64,000 bases of DNA from an uncultured Christensenellaceae bacterium (GCA_910586945.1 CAJULO010000001.1:176997-240996), one strand, 5' to 3'; positions 46,286 to 56,027 are shown, counted from the stretch's first letter. Notes: generated by a model from the letters alone, not told the origin. A program made the numbers and translations.

Positions 46286-48322
46286 ATGTATTGGGCAGAT
46301 AAATTAGCAGAAGAAATTATTAAAAGAAATCCGAACAAAGCAGAGTATGTATGTGCTGCAGGTATATCTCCTTCAGGTTCTGTACATATCGGCAATTTTA
46401 GAGATGTTGTTACAAGTTTTTTTGTGTGTAAAGCACTCATAAAAAAGGGGAGAAAGGCAAAACTTTTATTTTCTTGGGATGAGTTCGACCGTATGCGTAA
46501 AGTTCCAAAAAATGTACAAGATTTTTTAAAGAATGATTCCTTTGAGAAATATTTAGGATATCCCTATATTGATGTGCCTGACCCATTTGGCAAGGCAGAT
46601 AACTATGCTGATTATTTTGAAAAGGAGTTTATGCAATCTATTCAAAAATTCGGTATAAAAATGGAATATCGTTATCAAGCGAAGGAATATCGTAGTGGTC
46701 GTTATAAAGAACATGTTCTATTTGCATTGCAAAAACGCAAGGAAATTTTTGATGTATTAGACAAGCATAGAACACAAATCGCAACAGAAGAAGAGCGTGA
46801 AAATTATTATCCAGTCGCTATTTATTGTCCTAAATGTCATAAAGATACCACAAAAATTAACTCACTCAGTGCTGATTGTAAAAAAGCTACTTATAGTTGT
46901 CAATGTGGTCATAGCGGTCAATTTGATTTTACGAAAGATTACAATTGTAAATTACAATGGAAAGTCGATTGGCCTATGCGTTGGATGGTAGAAGGTGTCG
47001 ATTTTGAACCAGGTGGAAAAGACCATGCCTCTAAGGATGGTAGTTATGATACAGCAAAAGATATTTCTAGTAAAATTTTTGGATATCCAGCTCCACTCTT
47101 TCAAGGATATGAGTTTATTGGCATAAAGGGTAGTGTGTCTGTTGGTAAAATGAGTGGTTCTAGCGGTTTGAATATGACACCAGAGTTTCTATTAAAACTA
47201 TATGAACCAGAAGTTATTTTATGGTTATATGCTAAAACTGAACCGTTGAAGGCATTTGACTTTTGTTTGAGTGAAGATATTTTACGACAATATTATGAGT
47301 TTGATAGAATGTTTGCAAGTTATGATGAAGGAACGGCTACCGAACTTACACAATGTATTATAGAAAATTGTTGTATTCCAGATAGAAAATTGGCACATGT
47401 ACCTATGTCTCAACTGGTCGACCTTGGTGCAGTGGTAAATTTTAATGCAGATATGATGGAAAAATTATTTGCTAAAATTGGGACTCCATATAAAAAAATA
47501 GAGTTTATGGAACGGTTTGAAAAAGCAAAATTTTGGTTGACAACTTGTAGTCCAGAGAGCGAAAATAAATTGATGCCTTGCCGTAATTGGGAATATTATC
47601 AAACTATGACGGAAAAAGAGCGTCAAGCTGTAAAACTATTAAAGGAATATCTACAAAATACAAAGTATACTTTAGATAGCCTACAGGCAGAGTTGTATGC
47701 TATTCCTAAACAAATTTATCCTGAAATTGTCGAAGATAAAAATGCTCTCAAAACAGTACAAGGTAAATTTTTTAAAGATATCTATAATTTAATACTTGCA
47801 CGCGATAAAGGGCCACGCCTCTATTTATATTTATTTGCATTAGAAAGAGAAAACTTTATCCATCTATTGGATTTTTCTATCTCTATGCAAGAAGATAGTG
47901 CTTATTTACAATGGCAAAGAAAACAAAAAGAGCTAGAAAAGGTAGATGAAATAGTCTGCGAGGAAAAATTTGTTGCAAATCCTATTGATTTTAAAGGACT
48001 TAGTTCAGTAGAAGTTTTTCAAACATTAGATATGCGTGTATGCAAAATTCTTTCTGCAAAAGTGATGAAAAAATCCAATAAATTGGTAAAATTGACAGTG
48101 CATGACGGCAAAGGAGAACGCGTTATTGTATCTAGCATTGCAAACGATTATACCGAAGAAGAACTAACTGGTAAAAAAGTAGTTGTACTACTCAATCTAC
48201 CTCCACATAAATTTGGCAATGAATATTCACACGGTATGGTACTCGCTGCTGTAAATGAAGATGGTAAGTCTAAATTACTTTTTACAACTCCTGATTCTGA
48301 AATTGGTAGTTGTATACATTAA
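46286..48322 (+). CDS. lysK: Class I lysyl-tRNA synthetase with C-terminal tRNA-binding domain
   Basis: Charges tRNA-Lys. 678 residues. Residues about 1-560 are class I LysRS: HIGH-like GSVHIGNFRDVV, a zinc-ribbon-like CPKCHKDT...CQCG insertion, GGKDHASKDGSYD and KMSGSSGLN (KMSKS equivalent). Residues about 570-678 are an EMAPII/Trbp111 OB-fold (EVFQTLDMRVCKILSAKVM and VVVLLNLPPHKFGNEYSHGM), normally found at the C terminus of methionyl-tRNA synthetases. Most bacteria use unrelated class II LysRS. Ends at a strong terminator. Confidence 0.95.
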   Translation: MYWADKLAEEIIKRNPNKAEYVCAAGISPSGSVHIGNFRDVVTSFFVCKALIKKGRKAKLLFSWDEFDRMRKVPKNVQDFLKNDSFEKYLGYPYIDVPDPFGKADNYADYFEKEFMQSIQKFGIKMEYRYQAKEYRSGRYKEHVLFALQKRKEIFDVLDKHRTQIATEEERENYYPVAIYCPKCHKDTTKINSLSADCKKATYSCQCGHSGQFDFTKDYNCKLQWKVDWPMRWMVEGVDFEPGGKDHASKDGSYDTAKDISSKIFGYPAPLFQGYEFIGIKGSVSVGKMSGSSGLNMTPEFLLKLYEPEVILWLYAKTEPLKAFDFCLSEDILRQYYEFDRMFASYDEGTATELTQCIIENCCIPDRKLAHVPMSQLVDLGAVVNFNADMMEKLFAKIGTPYKKIEFMERFEKAKFWLTTCSPESENKLMPCRNWEYYQTMTEKERQAVKLLKEYLQNTKYTLDSLQAELYAIPKQIYPEIVEDKNALKTVQGKFFKDIYNLILARDKGPRLYLYLFALERENFIHLLDFSISMQEDSAYLQWQRKQKELEKVDEIVCEEKFVANPIDFKGLSSVEVFQTLDMRVCKILSAKVMKKSNKLVKLTVHDGKGERVIVSSIANDYTEEELTGKKVVVLLNLPPHKFGNEYSHGMVLAAVNEDGKSKLLFTTPDSEIGSCIH

Positions 48323-48366
48323 AAATACAGATGTCAATAAAAAATAGTTGACATCTGTATTTTTTT
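48321..48366 (+). terminator. Intrinsic terminator after lysK
   Basis: 17-bp stem (48321-48337 with 48348-48364), 10-base loop, T-rich 3' arm. The 3' arm also contains the TTGACA of the ylxM promoter. Confidence 0.8.
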
Positions 48367-48376
48367 GTGTTATCAT
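48348..48376 (+). promoter_or_regulatory. ylxM promoter, predicted leaderless transcript
   Basis: TTGACA (48348-48353), 17-bp spacer, TATCAT (48371-48376). The +1 position, 7 nt downstream, falls on the A of the ylxM ATG (48383), and no SD is visible. Confidence 0.6.
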
Positions 48377-48382
48377 CAAAAT

Positions 48383-48712
48383 ATGCAAAAGGAAGAGTGT
48401 ATTAAAAATTTGCAATATCAACAATTATTTGATATCTATGAAAAATTATTGACATCGGCACAAAGAGAAGTCTGCTATTTATATTTTATGTGTGACTTAT
48501 CTCTGACAGAAATTGCTGAACAAAAAAAAGTGAGTAAGCAATCGGTATCAACAATGCTCTCCATAAGTAAACAACTGTTAGAGGAGTATGAAGATAAACT
48601 GTTGCTTTTGCAAAAACAAGAGAAAATTTTTAACGCATTGGATGTACTTTTACAAAAAGAAAAAATAGAGAAAGTAGAACTTTTAAAGCTAAGAGAATTA
48701 TTGAAAGAATAA
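48383..48712 (+). CDS. ylxM: YlxM/p13-like DNA-binding protein (UPF0122)
   Basis: A 109-residue helix-turn-helix protein resembling sigma-70 region 4: YEKLLTSAQREVCYLYFMCDLSLTEIAEQKKVSKQSVSTML, then a Lys/Glu-rich helix. Partners with SRP components in Bacillota and is usually encoded just before ffh, as here. The ATG at 48383 has no SD and coincides with the predicted transcription start; an upstream in-frame TTG (48365) lies in the promoter. Confidence 0.85.
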   Translation: MQKEECIKNLQYQQLFDIYEKLLTSAQREVCYLYFMCDLSLTEIAEQKKVSKQSVSTMLSISKQLLEEYEDKLLLLQKQEKIFNALDVLLQKEKIEKVELLKLRELLKE

Positions 48713-48727
48713 AAAAGGAGGGCGAGC

Positions 48728-50047
48728 GTGGGTATATTTTCCGGTCTTTCTGAAAGACTTTCACATATTTTTCAGAAGATGACAAAACACGGTAGATTGA
48801 CGGAGCTTGAAATAAAACAAGCTATGCGTGAAGTTAGAGTAGCTCTACTTGAAGCGGATGTAAATTTAAAAGTTGCAAAAAACTTTATAAATGATATTTC
48901 TGAAAAAGCTTTTGGACAGGAAATTTTAAAAAATTTAAATCCAACACAACAGGTAATTAAAATTGTAAATGAAGAGCTAATTGCTCTAATGGGGCCTAGT
49001 AATGTAAAGCTAACTGTCTCTGATAAACCACCAACAATCATTATGATGTGTGGTTTACAAGGTGCAGGTAAGACAACAATGTGTGGTAAGCTTGCACAGC
49101 TTTTACAAAAACAAGGGAAAAAAGTTTTGCTTGTCGCTTGTGATATATATCGTCCAGCGGCAATTACACAGTTGCAAGTTGTGGGGAAAAAAGTGGATGT
49201 GACTGTATATGAAAAAGGTACACAAAATCCAGTACAAACGGCAAAAGAAGCAATTATACATGCAAATTCTATGGGCTTTGATACTGTTATTATTGATACA
49301 GCTGGGCGTTTGCATATTGATGAACTCTTGATGAAAGAACTTGAAGAGATACAACTAAAAATAAATCCCCATGAAATTTTATTGACTGTTGATAGTATGA
49401 CTGGTCAAGATGCTGTTACAGTAGCAGAGACCTTTCAAAAGCATCTGCCTTTAACTGGATTAGTTTTAACAAAACTTGATGGGGATACACGCGGTGGTGC
49501 TTGTCTTTCTATGAAGGCTGTAACTGGATTACCTATCAAATTTATAGGTGTCGGCGAAAAGATGACAGATATTGAAACATTTTATCCAGATAGAATGGCA
49601 AGTAGAATTTTAGGGATGGGCGATGTGCTTACTTTAATTGAAAAGGCACAAGAGGCAATCAGCGAAGAAGAACAGAAAAAATTAGAAAAAAAATTGCGTA
49701 ACGCCGCCTTTACACTTGAAGATTACTTGCAACAGTTTGAGTCCTTAAAAAAGATGGGTGGTCTTTCACAAGTTATGGGGATGATACCCAATATGGGTAA
49801 ACTGAAACTGAAAGAGGAAGATTTTGATGAGAGAAAAATGGAAAAATATAAAGCTATGATTCTTTCAATGACCAAGAAAGAGAGAGAGAATCCAACAATA
49901 ATTAATTCCTCTCGTAAAAAGAGAATTGCAACTGGTTCTGGGACTAGCGTACAAGAGATAAATCAACTTTTAAAACAATTTGAGCAGACAAAAACTTTAA
50001 TGAAACAATTTTCAAATGGTAAAAAATTGCCAGCATTTATGCGGTAA
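48728..50047 (+). CDS. ffh: Signal recognition particle protein Ffh
   Basis: GTPase that with SRP RNA targets nascent membrane proteins. 439 residues: N domain, G domain with GLQGAGKTTMCGKLA, DTAGRLHIDE and TKLDGDTRGGA, then the Met-rich M domain (GGLSQVMGMIPNMGKL). GTG start at 48728 with AAGGAGG 5 nt upstream. Co-transcribed with ylxM. Confidence 0.97.
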   Translation: MGIFSGLSERLSHIFQKMTKHGRLTELEIKQAMREVRVALLEADVNLKVAKNFINDISEKAFGQEILKNLNPTQQVIKIVNEELIALMGPSNVKLTVSDKPPTIIMMCGLQGAGKTTMCGKLAQLLQKQGKKVLLVACDIYRPAAITQLQVVGKKVDVTVYEKGTQNPVQTAKEAIIHANSMGFDTVIIDTAGRLHIDELLMKELEEIQLKINPHEILLTVDSMTGQDAVTVAETFQKHLPLTGLVLTKLDGDTRGGACLSMKAVTGLPIKFIGVGEKMTDIETFYPDRMASRILGMGDVLTLIEKAQEAISEEEQKKLEKKLRNAAFTLEDYLQQFESLKKMGGLSQVMGMIPNMGKLKLKEEDFDERKMEKYKAMILSMTKKERENPTIINSSRKKRIATGSGTSVQEINQLLKQFEQTKTLMKQFSNGKKLPAFMR

Positions 50048-50083
50048 TTATTATAGATTTTTAACAAAAAGGAGATTAAAATT

Positions 50084-50380
50084 ATGGCAGTAAAAATGAG
50101 ATTGACGCGTATGGGAGATAAAAAATCACCATTTTATCGTATCGTTATTGTGGATAGTAGAAAGGCTAGAGATGGGGAATATATTGAAAAAGTAGGGCAT
50201 TATAATCCAATGTCTAACCCTGTTGAACTTTTAATCAATAAAGAAAAGGCACAAGATTGGTTATCAAAAGGAGTACAGCCTACCGAAACTGTGCGTGCTT
50301 TACTTGTAAAAGAAGGTATTTTAGAACCATCTAAAAAACAATCAGCACCTCGTACAAAATTGAGAAAGAAAAAGAAATAG
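50084..50380 (+). CDS. rpsP: Ribosomal protein bS16
   Basis: 98-residue small-subunit protein with KMRLTRMGDKKSPFYRIVIVDSR and a Lys-rich C terminus. AAGGAG precedes the ATG. khpA, which usually follows in Bacillota, is missing; the next gene is rimM after a terminator-like hairpin. Confidence 0.97.
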   Translation: MAVKMRLTRMGDKKSPFYRIVIVDSRKARDGEYIEKVGHYNPMSNPVELLINKEKAQDWLSKGVQPTETVRALLVKEGILEPSKKQSAPRTKLRKKKK

Positions 50381-50430
50381 TAACTCTATTTGTATAGCAT
50401 CTGTAAATTAGATATTTTAAGAAATAATTA

Positions 50431-50470
50431 AAAAGATGAAGACAATTCTAGTATTGTCTTTCTCTTTTTA
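50431..50470 (+). terminator. Terminator-like hairpin between rpsP and rimM
   Basis: AAGACAAT (50439-50446) pairs with ATTGTCTT (50453-50460), followed by TCTCTTTTT. It may reduce rimM-trmD expression relative to rpsP. Confidence 0.5.
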
Positions 50471-50486
50471 TATTAAAAGGAAATTT

Positions 50487-50990
50487 ATGGTTGATAAAAT
50501 TACAATTGCTCAGATTTTAAAACCACAAGGTATTCGTGGTGAAATTAAAGTAAAATGTTTGTTAGATACTCCACTAGATATAAAAAAATATAAAGATATT
50601 GAAATAGATGAAAATAATTATCAAATTTTAGCAGCTCGCACTGATACTACTGCCGCTTATTTACATTTAACTGGTGTTTATGATAGAGATTCTGCTGAAA
50701 GATTGCGTGGAAAATATATAAAAGTTACTCGTGAAAATGCTCCGCCTTTAGAAGAGGGTGTCTATTATATTGTTGATATTTTAGGGAGTGATTTATATAC
50801 GGAGAATGGAGAAAATATTGGTAAAATTATAGATATTTATACTGCAAGCACTGATGTCTATGTGATAGAACAAGATAAAAAAAGATTTTCTTTTCCTAAA
50901 GTAGATGGACTTATTTTAAATATAGATATTGTAGATAAGAAGGTTACTGTTCGTGCAGATAGATTAAAAGAGATTATGTTAGTAGAATAG
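50487..50990 (+). CDS. rimM: Ribosome maturation factor RimM
   Basis: Assists 30S head maturation. 167 residues: N-terminal domain with ILKPQGIRGEIKVK, and a C-terminal PRC-barrel (GVYYIVDILGSDLYTENGENIGKI). ATG 50487 follows AAAGG at 6 nt; a longer in-frame start lies within the hairpin region. trmD follows after a 126-bp gap in which I see nothing. Confidence 0.93.
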   Translation: MVDKITIAQILKPQGIRGEIKVKCLLDTPLDIKKYKDIEIDENNYQILAARTDTTAAYLHLTGVYDRDSAERLRGKYIKVTRENAPPLEEGVYYIVDILGSDLYTENGENIGKIIDIYTASTDVYVIEQDKKRFSFPKVDGLILNIDIVDKKVTVRADRLKEIMLVE

Positions 50991-51116
50991 TAAGCATACT
51001 TTTTACTAGAATACATCTAAATAGAAAGAGGAAAATAAAAGGTTTGTTTAGAAAAAATTTATGCAACAACTTGGTAAATTTTTACTCTAATGCCTTTATA
51101 AGTTTAGGTAAATAAA

Positions 51117-51782
51117 ATGAGAATTGATATTTTAACCCTTTTTCCACAAATGTTTGTTCCTTTGCAAGAGAGTATAATAGGACGAGCGGTGCAAGAAAAA
51201 AAAGTGCAAATAAATTTAGTCAACTTTAGAGATTTTGCTGAAAATAAACATAAAAAAGTGGATGATTATCCATTTGGTGGAGGTGCAGGAATGGTTTTGC
51301 TTCCACAGCCTATAGGAAGTTGCATTGATAGCTTAGACCCCAACCATGAAGCATATCGTATCTATCTCTCCCCACAAGGAAAAAGATTTGAACAGTCTGA
51401 TGTTATAAGTTTGATAAAGAAAAAATATATAATTTTACTCTGTGGACATTATGAGGGCGTGGATCAGCGTATTTTGGATTTATATATTGATGCTGAATTG
51501 AGTCTTGGTGATTTTGTTTTAACAGGGGGAGAAATTCCTGCAATGGCAATTACTGATTCTATTTGTCGTTATATTGATGGTGTTATAGCAGAAGAAAGTT
51601 TGCAACAGGAAAGTTTTACAAATCAATTGTTAGAATACCCGCAATATACTAGACCACAATGTTATAAAGGATTATCTGTTCCAGAAGTTTTACGTAGTGG
51701 CAATCATGCAAAAGTAGAAGAATGGAGAAAGAAAAAAGCTCTAGAAATAACAATGCTAAAACGGCCTGATTTATTAAAATAA
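51117..51782 (+). CDS. trmD: tRNA (guanine-N1)-methyltransferase
   Basis: Methylates G37 of tRNAs with SAM. 221 residues, a little shorter than the usual 230-250, with DILTLFPQMF at the start, DDYPFGGGAGMVL, the trefoil-knot segment LLCGHYEGVDQRI, SLGDFVLTGGEIPAMA and a normal C terminus. The rplS gene that usually follows is absent; rbgA starts 9 bp later. Confidence 0.96.
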   Translation: MRIDILTLFPQMFVPLQESIIGRAVQEKKVQINLVNFRDFAENKHKKVDDYPFGGGAGMVLLPQPIGSCIDSLDPNHEAYRIYLSPQGKRFEQSDVISLIKKKYIILLCGHYEGVDQRILDLYIDAELSLGDFVLTGGEIPAMAITDSICRYIDGVIAEESLQQESFTNQLLEYPQYTRPQCYKGLSVPEVLRSGNHAKVEEWRKKKALEITMLKRPDLLK

Positions 51783-51791
51783 GGAGAGAAT

Positions 51792-52652
51792 ATGGATACA
51801 ATACAATGGTTTCCTGGGCATATGACGAAGGCCATACGCATGATAGAGGAAGAAGTTCGACTTGTCGATGCAATTTTATTTCTATTAGATGCACGTGCTC
51901 CGATTGCTACTTATAATACCGAATTAAAAAAACTGGCAAAAAATAAACCCATTCTATATATTCTCAATAAAATGGACTTAGCTGATGCTAAAGAAACTGC
52001 TGCCTTTATGCAATTATTTAAAGATAATAATATGTTCTGTATGCCATCTAACGCCACAAAAACAACAACGCTCAAAAATATCTCTAAATATATCACATTA
52101 TTATTACAAGAAAAATTTGAACGCGATAAAGCCAAAAACTTTACAAGAATTCCTAGACTTATGGTTATAGGCATGCCAAATTTAGGGAAAAGCACGCTTA
52201 TAAATATGCTTGTTGGTGAAAAAAGAGCAGTTACTGGGAATAAAGTAGGCGTAACGAGAGGGAAACAATGGGTGCGTTGTGGTAATTTTGAGCTTTTAGA
52301 TACACCTGGGACGATGCAACCTGCTTTTCAAAATCAAACTTTAGCAAAAGATTTAGCATTTATTGGCAGTATCAATGACAATATTTTAAATTTAGAAGAT
52401 ATCACTTTTGCACTTTTAGATAAACTTAAAAATTTATATCCTGTATTTTTAAAGGATAGATATAATTTAAATGAACTCGGTGAAACATTGCAAATTTACG
52501 AAAATATTTGTAGACAAAGAGGCTTTTTAAGAAAAGGTGGAAGCTTTGATTATGAGCGAATGGCAAAAGCAATTTTAGATGATTTTAGAAAGGGAAGAAT
52601 TGGAAGGATTACTTTAGAAAGAGCATGCGATTTTGAAAATTTTTTTAAATAA
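51792..52652 (+). CDS. rbgA: Ribosome biogenesis GTPase RbgA/YlqF
   Basis: Late 50S assembly factor. Circularly permuted GTPase over 286 residues: N-terminal WFPGHMTKA, G4 LNKMDLAD before G1 GMPNLGKSTLINML, G3 DTPGTM, then the C-terminal RNA-binding domain. AAGGAG sits just before the ATG. Confidence 0.96.
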   Translation: MDTIQWFPGHMTKAIRMIEEEVRLVDAILFLLDARAPIATYNTELKKLAKNKPILYILNKMDLADAKETAAFMQLFKDNNMFCMPSNATKTTTLKNISKYITLLLQEKFERDKAKNFTRIPRLMVIGMPNLGKSTLINMLVGEKRAVTGNKVGVTRGKQWVRCGNFELLDTPGTMQPAFQNQTLAKDLAFIGSINDNILNLEDITFALLDKLKNLYPVFLKDRYNLNELGETLQIYENICRQRGFLRKGGSFDYERMAKAILDDFRKGRIGRITLERACDFENFFK

Positions 52653-52654
52653 CA

Positions 52655-53284
52655 ATGGGATATATGTTTGAAATAGAAGAAAATTTATACAAAAAAAAAT
52701 TTAAAAATATAGTTGGATTAGATGAAGTTGGACGAGGACCTCTCGCCGGTAATGTTGTAGCCTGTGCAGTGATTATGCCGTTAGATGAAAAATTTAGAAT
52801 TGTAGGTATACAAGATAGTAAAAAATTAACAGCAAAAAAACGAGAATATTTAGTAGAAAAAATAAAAGAAGTTGCCATTGATTATGCAATATGCGAGAGT
52901 TCTGTAGAAGAAATTGACAGTATCAATATTTTAAATGCCACTAAAAAAGCAATGTTGCAATGTTTGCAAAATTTAAAAGTTGCACCAGATTATCTTTTAA
53001 TTGATGGTAACTTTTTATTGCAAACTGATATTCCACAAGAGTGCGTTGTACGCGGCGATAGTAGGAGTTATTCTATTGCCGCTGCTAGCATTTTAGCAAA
53101 AGTGTATAGAGATAACCAAATGCAAGAAATAGCAAAATTATATCCGGAATATAGCTTTGAAAAACATAAAGGATATGGCACAAGAATACATATTGAAGCC
53201 ATAAAAAAATATGGATTATGCAAGATTCACAGAAAAACTTTTACAAAAAAAATTTTGGACAATTTGGAGAAGATAAAGCGATAG
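52655..53284 (+). CDS. rnhB: Ribonuclease HII
   Basis: Removes ribonucleotides from DNA. 209 residues with GLDEVGRGPLAG (two acidic residues), LLIDGNF, and AAASILAKVYRD. The ATG at 52655 or the ATG at 52664 could be the start. The 3' end overlaps yraN by 67 bp. Confidence 0.95.
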   Translation: MGYMFEIEENLYKKKFKNIVGLDEVGRGPLAGNVVACAVIMPLDEKFRIVGIQDSKKLTAKKREYLVEKIKEVAIDYAICESSVEEIDSINILNATKKAMLQCLQNLKVAPDYLLIDGNFLLQTDIPQECVVRGDSRSYSIAAASILAKVYRDNQMQEIAKLYPEYSFEKHKGYGTRIHIEAIKKYGLCKIHRKTFTKKILDNLEKIKR

Positions 53285-53592
53285 AATATCTACAAAAACA
53301 GCACTATATTATTTTATATAGAAACTATAGAACACCTTATGGAGAAGTGGATATTGTAGCAATTGATACTGCTACAAATGAATATGTATTTTGTGAAGTG
53401 AAAACAAGAAAATCAGCAAGATATATGCGGGCTTGTCAGGCCGTAAATTATAAAAAACAGCAAAAATATATTACTATGGCTGGATATTTTATTGCACAGC
53501 AAAATATGGATGAATTGTCTATTCGATTTGATGTTATTGAAGTGTATACACATACTTTAAATCATATACAAGCTGCTTTTATCAATGAATAA
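53218..53592 (+). CDS. yraN: UPF0102 protein YraN
   Basis: 124-residue predicted endonuclease-like protein with the PD-(D/E)xK-type core GEVDIVAID...VFCEVKTRKS and a preceding FGEDKAIEYL helix. It begins in a different frame inside rnhB and overlaps it by 67 bp, longer than usual. Typically clustered with rnhB. Role unclear, possibly Holliday-junction or DNA uptake related in other bacteria. Confidence 0.9.
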   Translation: MQDSQKNFYKKNFGQFGEDKAIEYLQKQHYIILYRNYRTPYGEVDIVAIDTATNEYVFCEVKTRKSARYMRACQAVNYKKQQKYITMAGYFIAQQNMDELSIRFDVIEVYTHTLNHIQAAFINE

Positions 53593-53707
53593 AATAATTT
53601 TTGTCTAACATAGTACTATATATTTTACATCATTGTGCAATATTACTATATAAGTATAAATTAGTTTCAAAATTTTAAAATGTATAGTACAGGAATCTAT
53701 TTTATAA

Positions 53708-53736
53708 TTGACTTTTATTTTGTGATGTGCTATACT
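53708..53736 (+). promoter_or_regulatory. tex promoter
   Basis: TTGACT (53708-53713), 17-bp spacer, TATACT (53731-53736) with TGC extension. Confidence 0.75.
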
Positions 53737-53802
53737 TAAAATAAATCTGTAAAATAGCATTTGGATATATTATAATACTAAATAAATTTTGGAGTGCATT
53801 AT

Positions 53803-55989
53803 ATGACTATACTAGAACAGTTAAAATTAGAATTCTCATCTATTCGTGAAGATAGATTGGAAAATATTATTCAACTCATTGATGAGGGGAATACAATCCC
53901 ATTTATTGCGCGTTATCGTAAGGAAATGACAGGTAGTTGTGATGACCAATTATTGCGGGAATTTAATGATAGACTTGTTTATTTACGCAATTTGCAAAAG
54001 CGAAAGGAAGAGGTTGCAAAATCTATCATAGAACAAGAAAAGATGACAGAGGAAATTCAACTTGCACTTGATAATGCTTCTACATTAACAGAGGTTGAGG
54101 ACATCTATCGTCCATATAAACCTAAGAAAAAAACGCGTGCGAGTGTTGCTATTGCTGCCGGATTACAACCGCTTGCAGATATGATTTTAGCACAGGATAA
54201 AGATACAAAACCTTATCAACTTGCTGCAGAATATATCAATCTTGAAGCTGGAGTTGATACATCTGAAAAGGCAATACAAGGGGCAAAAGATATCATTGCC
54301 GAAATTATTGCCGATGATTCTAATGTGCGCAAAAAACTTAGAAATGTCTTCTTTAAAAATGGTGAACTCTCTATAAAACTTATCAATGAAGAGGATGAAA
54401 AGGCAAAAATTTATGAAACCTATAAAGACTATGCTGAAAATATTGCTGAAATAAAGAGTCATAGAATACTTGCTATCAATCGTGGTGAAAAAGAAGGATA
54501 TTTAAAAGTAAAGTTGAATGTGAATGACGATTTAGCAAAAAGAATTACTGCAATTCCCTTTCTAAAAGATGGTGGAGAATGTACAGCTCTTGTTGAAGAA
54601 GCAGCAATAGATAGTTATTCTCGTCTTATTTTCCCATCAATTGAAAGAGAACTTCGTACTGCTCTTACAGATATCGCAAGCGAACAAGCTATTAAAATGT
54701 TTGAATCTAATTTGCGTCCACTCTTACTACAACCACCTATCAAAGATAAAATTGTTTTAGGACTTGACCCCGCTTATAGAACAGGTTGTAAAATCGCTGT
54801 TGTTGATGGAACAGGAAAAGTGCTTGATAAAACGGTAATTTATCCGACTCCTGGACCAAAACAAGATGAGGCAAAAGCTAAAGTTATTTTAAAAGATTTA
54901 ATTTTAAAATATGCAGTAGATATTATTGCTATTGGAAATGGAACAGCTTCTAAAGAAAGTGAAATTTTTATTGCGGAACTGATTCAAGAACTTAAGGAAG
55001 AAAAAGGAATAGAACTTGCTTATATTGTAGTATCAGAAGCGGGTGCTTCAGTATATTCTGCAAGTAAACTTGCAGCAGAAGAGTTTCCTGATTATGATGT
55101 CGCTGAAAGAAGTGCTGTATCTATTGCGCGTCGTTTACAAGACCCTCTTGCAGAACTTATTAAAATTGACCCAAAATCTATCGGTGTCGGTCAGTATCAA
55201 CATGATATGGATAAGAAGAGATTGGATAATGTCTTAGAGGGTGTTTTAGAAGATTGTGTAAATAGTGTGGGGGTGGATTTAAATACAGCAAGTGTCTCTC
55301 TATTAAAATTTGTAGCTGGTTTAAATGAAGGTATTGCAAAAAATATTGTTACTTATAGAGAGCAAAATGGTAAATTTAATAGTCGCGATCAAATTAAAAA
55401 TGTAAAAAAATTAGGCGATAAAGTATTTACACAATGTGCTGGATTTTTAAGAATTCCTGATGGTGAAAATTTATTAGACAACACTGCAGTGCATCCTGAA
55501 AGCTATAGTTCTGCATTAAAATTGTTGCATTTGTTTAATTATACACCAGTGGATATTGCCAATAAAAATATTCAGGACCTACCAAATAAAGTTAAACAAT
55601 ATGGTGAAGCAAAAGCTGCAAAAGATGCAGGTCTTGATGTACCAACAATGCAAGATATCATTCAAGAACTTTTAAAACCAGGTAGAGATATCCGCGAAAA
55701 CTTACCGCGTCCAATACTTAGAAAAGATATTATGGATATTAAAGACTTAGTTGCAGGTATGGAACTTTCTGGAGTTGTCCGTAATGTTATTGACTTTGGT
55801 GCCTTTATTGATATCGGTGTGCATGATGACGGTCTTGTACATATCTCTGAAATTACAGATAAATATATCGAACATCCTAAAGATATTTTAACAGTAGGGC
55901 AACAAGTTACTGTTTGGGTAAAAGAAGTTGATTTAAAACGCAACAGAATTGCTTTAACAATGAAAAAACCATTGGAAAAAGCAAACTAA
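53803..55989 (+). CDS. tex: Tex-family transcription accessory protein
   Basis: 728-residue nucleic-acid-binding protein. N-terminal helical domain (IPFIARYRKEMTG), YqgF/RNase H-like domain (GLDPAYRTGCKIAVVDG), helix-hairpin-helix elements (LNTASVSLLKFVAGL, VKKLGDKVF) and a C-terminal S1 domain (GMELSGVVRNVIDFGAFIDIGVHDDGLVH). Start ATG 53803 with GGAG 8 nt upstream; a GTG three codons earlier is less likely. Acts in transcription or RNA quality control. Monocistronic. Confidence 0.96.
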   Translation: MTILEQLKLEFSSIREDRLENIIQLIDEGNTIPFIARYRKEMTGSCDDQLLREFNDRLVYLRNLQKRKEEVAKSIIEQEKMTEEIQLALDNASTLTEVEDIYRPYKPKKKTRASVAIAAGLQPLADMILAQDKDTKPYQLAAEYINLEAGVDTSEKAIQGAKDIIAEIIADDSNVRKKLRNVFFKNGELSIKLINEEDEKAKIYETYKDYAENIAEIKSHRILAINRGEKEGYLKVKLNVNDDLAKRITAIPFLKDGGECTALVEEAAIDSYSRLIFPSIERELRTALTDIASEQAIKMFESNLRPLLLQPPIKDKIVLGLDPAYRTGCKIAVVDGTGKVLDKTVIYPTPGPKQDEAKAKVILKDLILKYAVDIIAIGNGTASKESEIFIAELIQELKEEKGIELAYIVVSEAGASVYSASKLAAEEFPDYDVAERSAVSIARRLQDPLAELIKIDPKSIGVGQYQHDMDKKRLDNVLEGVLEDCVNSVGVDLNTASVSLLKFVAGLNEGIAKNIVTYREQNGKFNSRDQIKNVKKLGDKVFTQCAGFLRIPDGENLLDNTAVHPESYSSALKLLHLFNYTPVDIANKNIQDLPNKVKQYGEAKAAKDAGLDVPTMQDIIQELLKPGRDIRENLPRPILRKDIMDIKDLVAGMELSGVVRNVIDFGAFIDIGVHDDGLVHISEITDKYIEHPKDILTVGQQVTVWVKEVDLKRNRIALTMKKPLEKAN

Positions 55990-56027
55990 TTTATTTACAC
56001 TGAAACAAATTTATTAAATTTCTTGTC

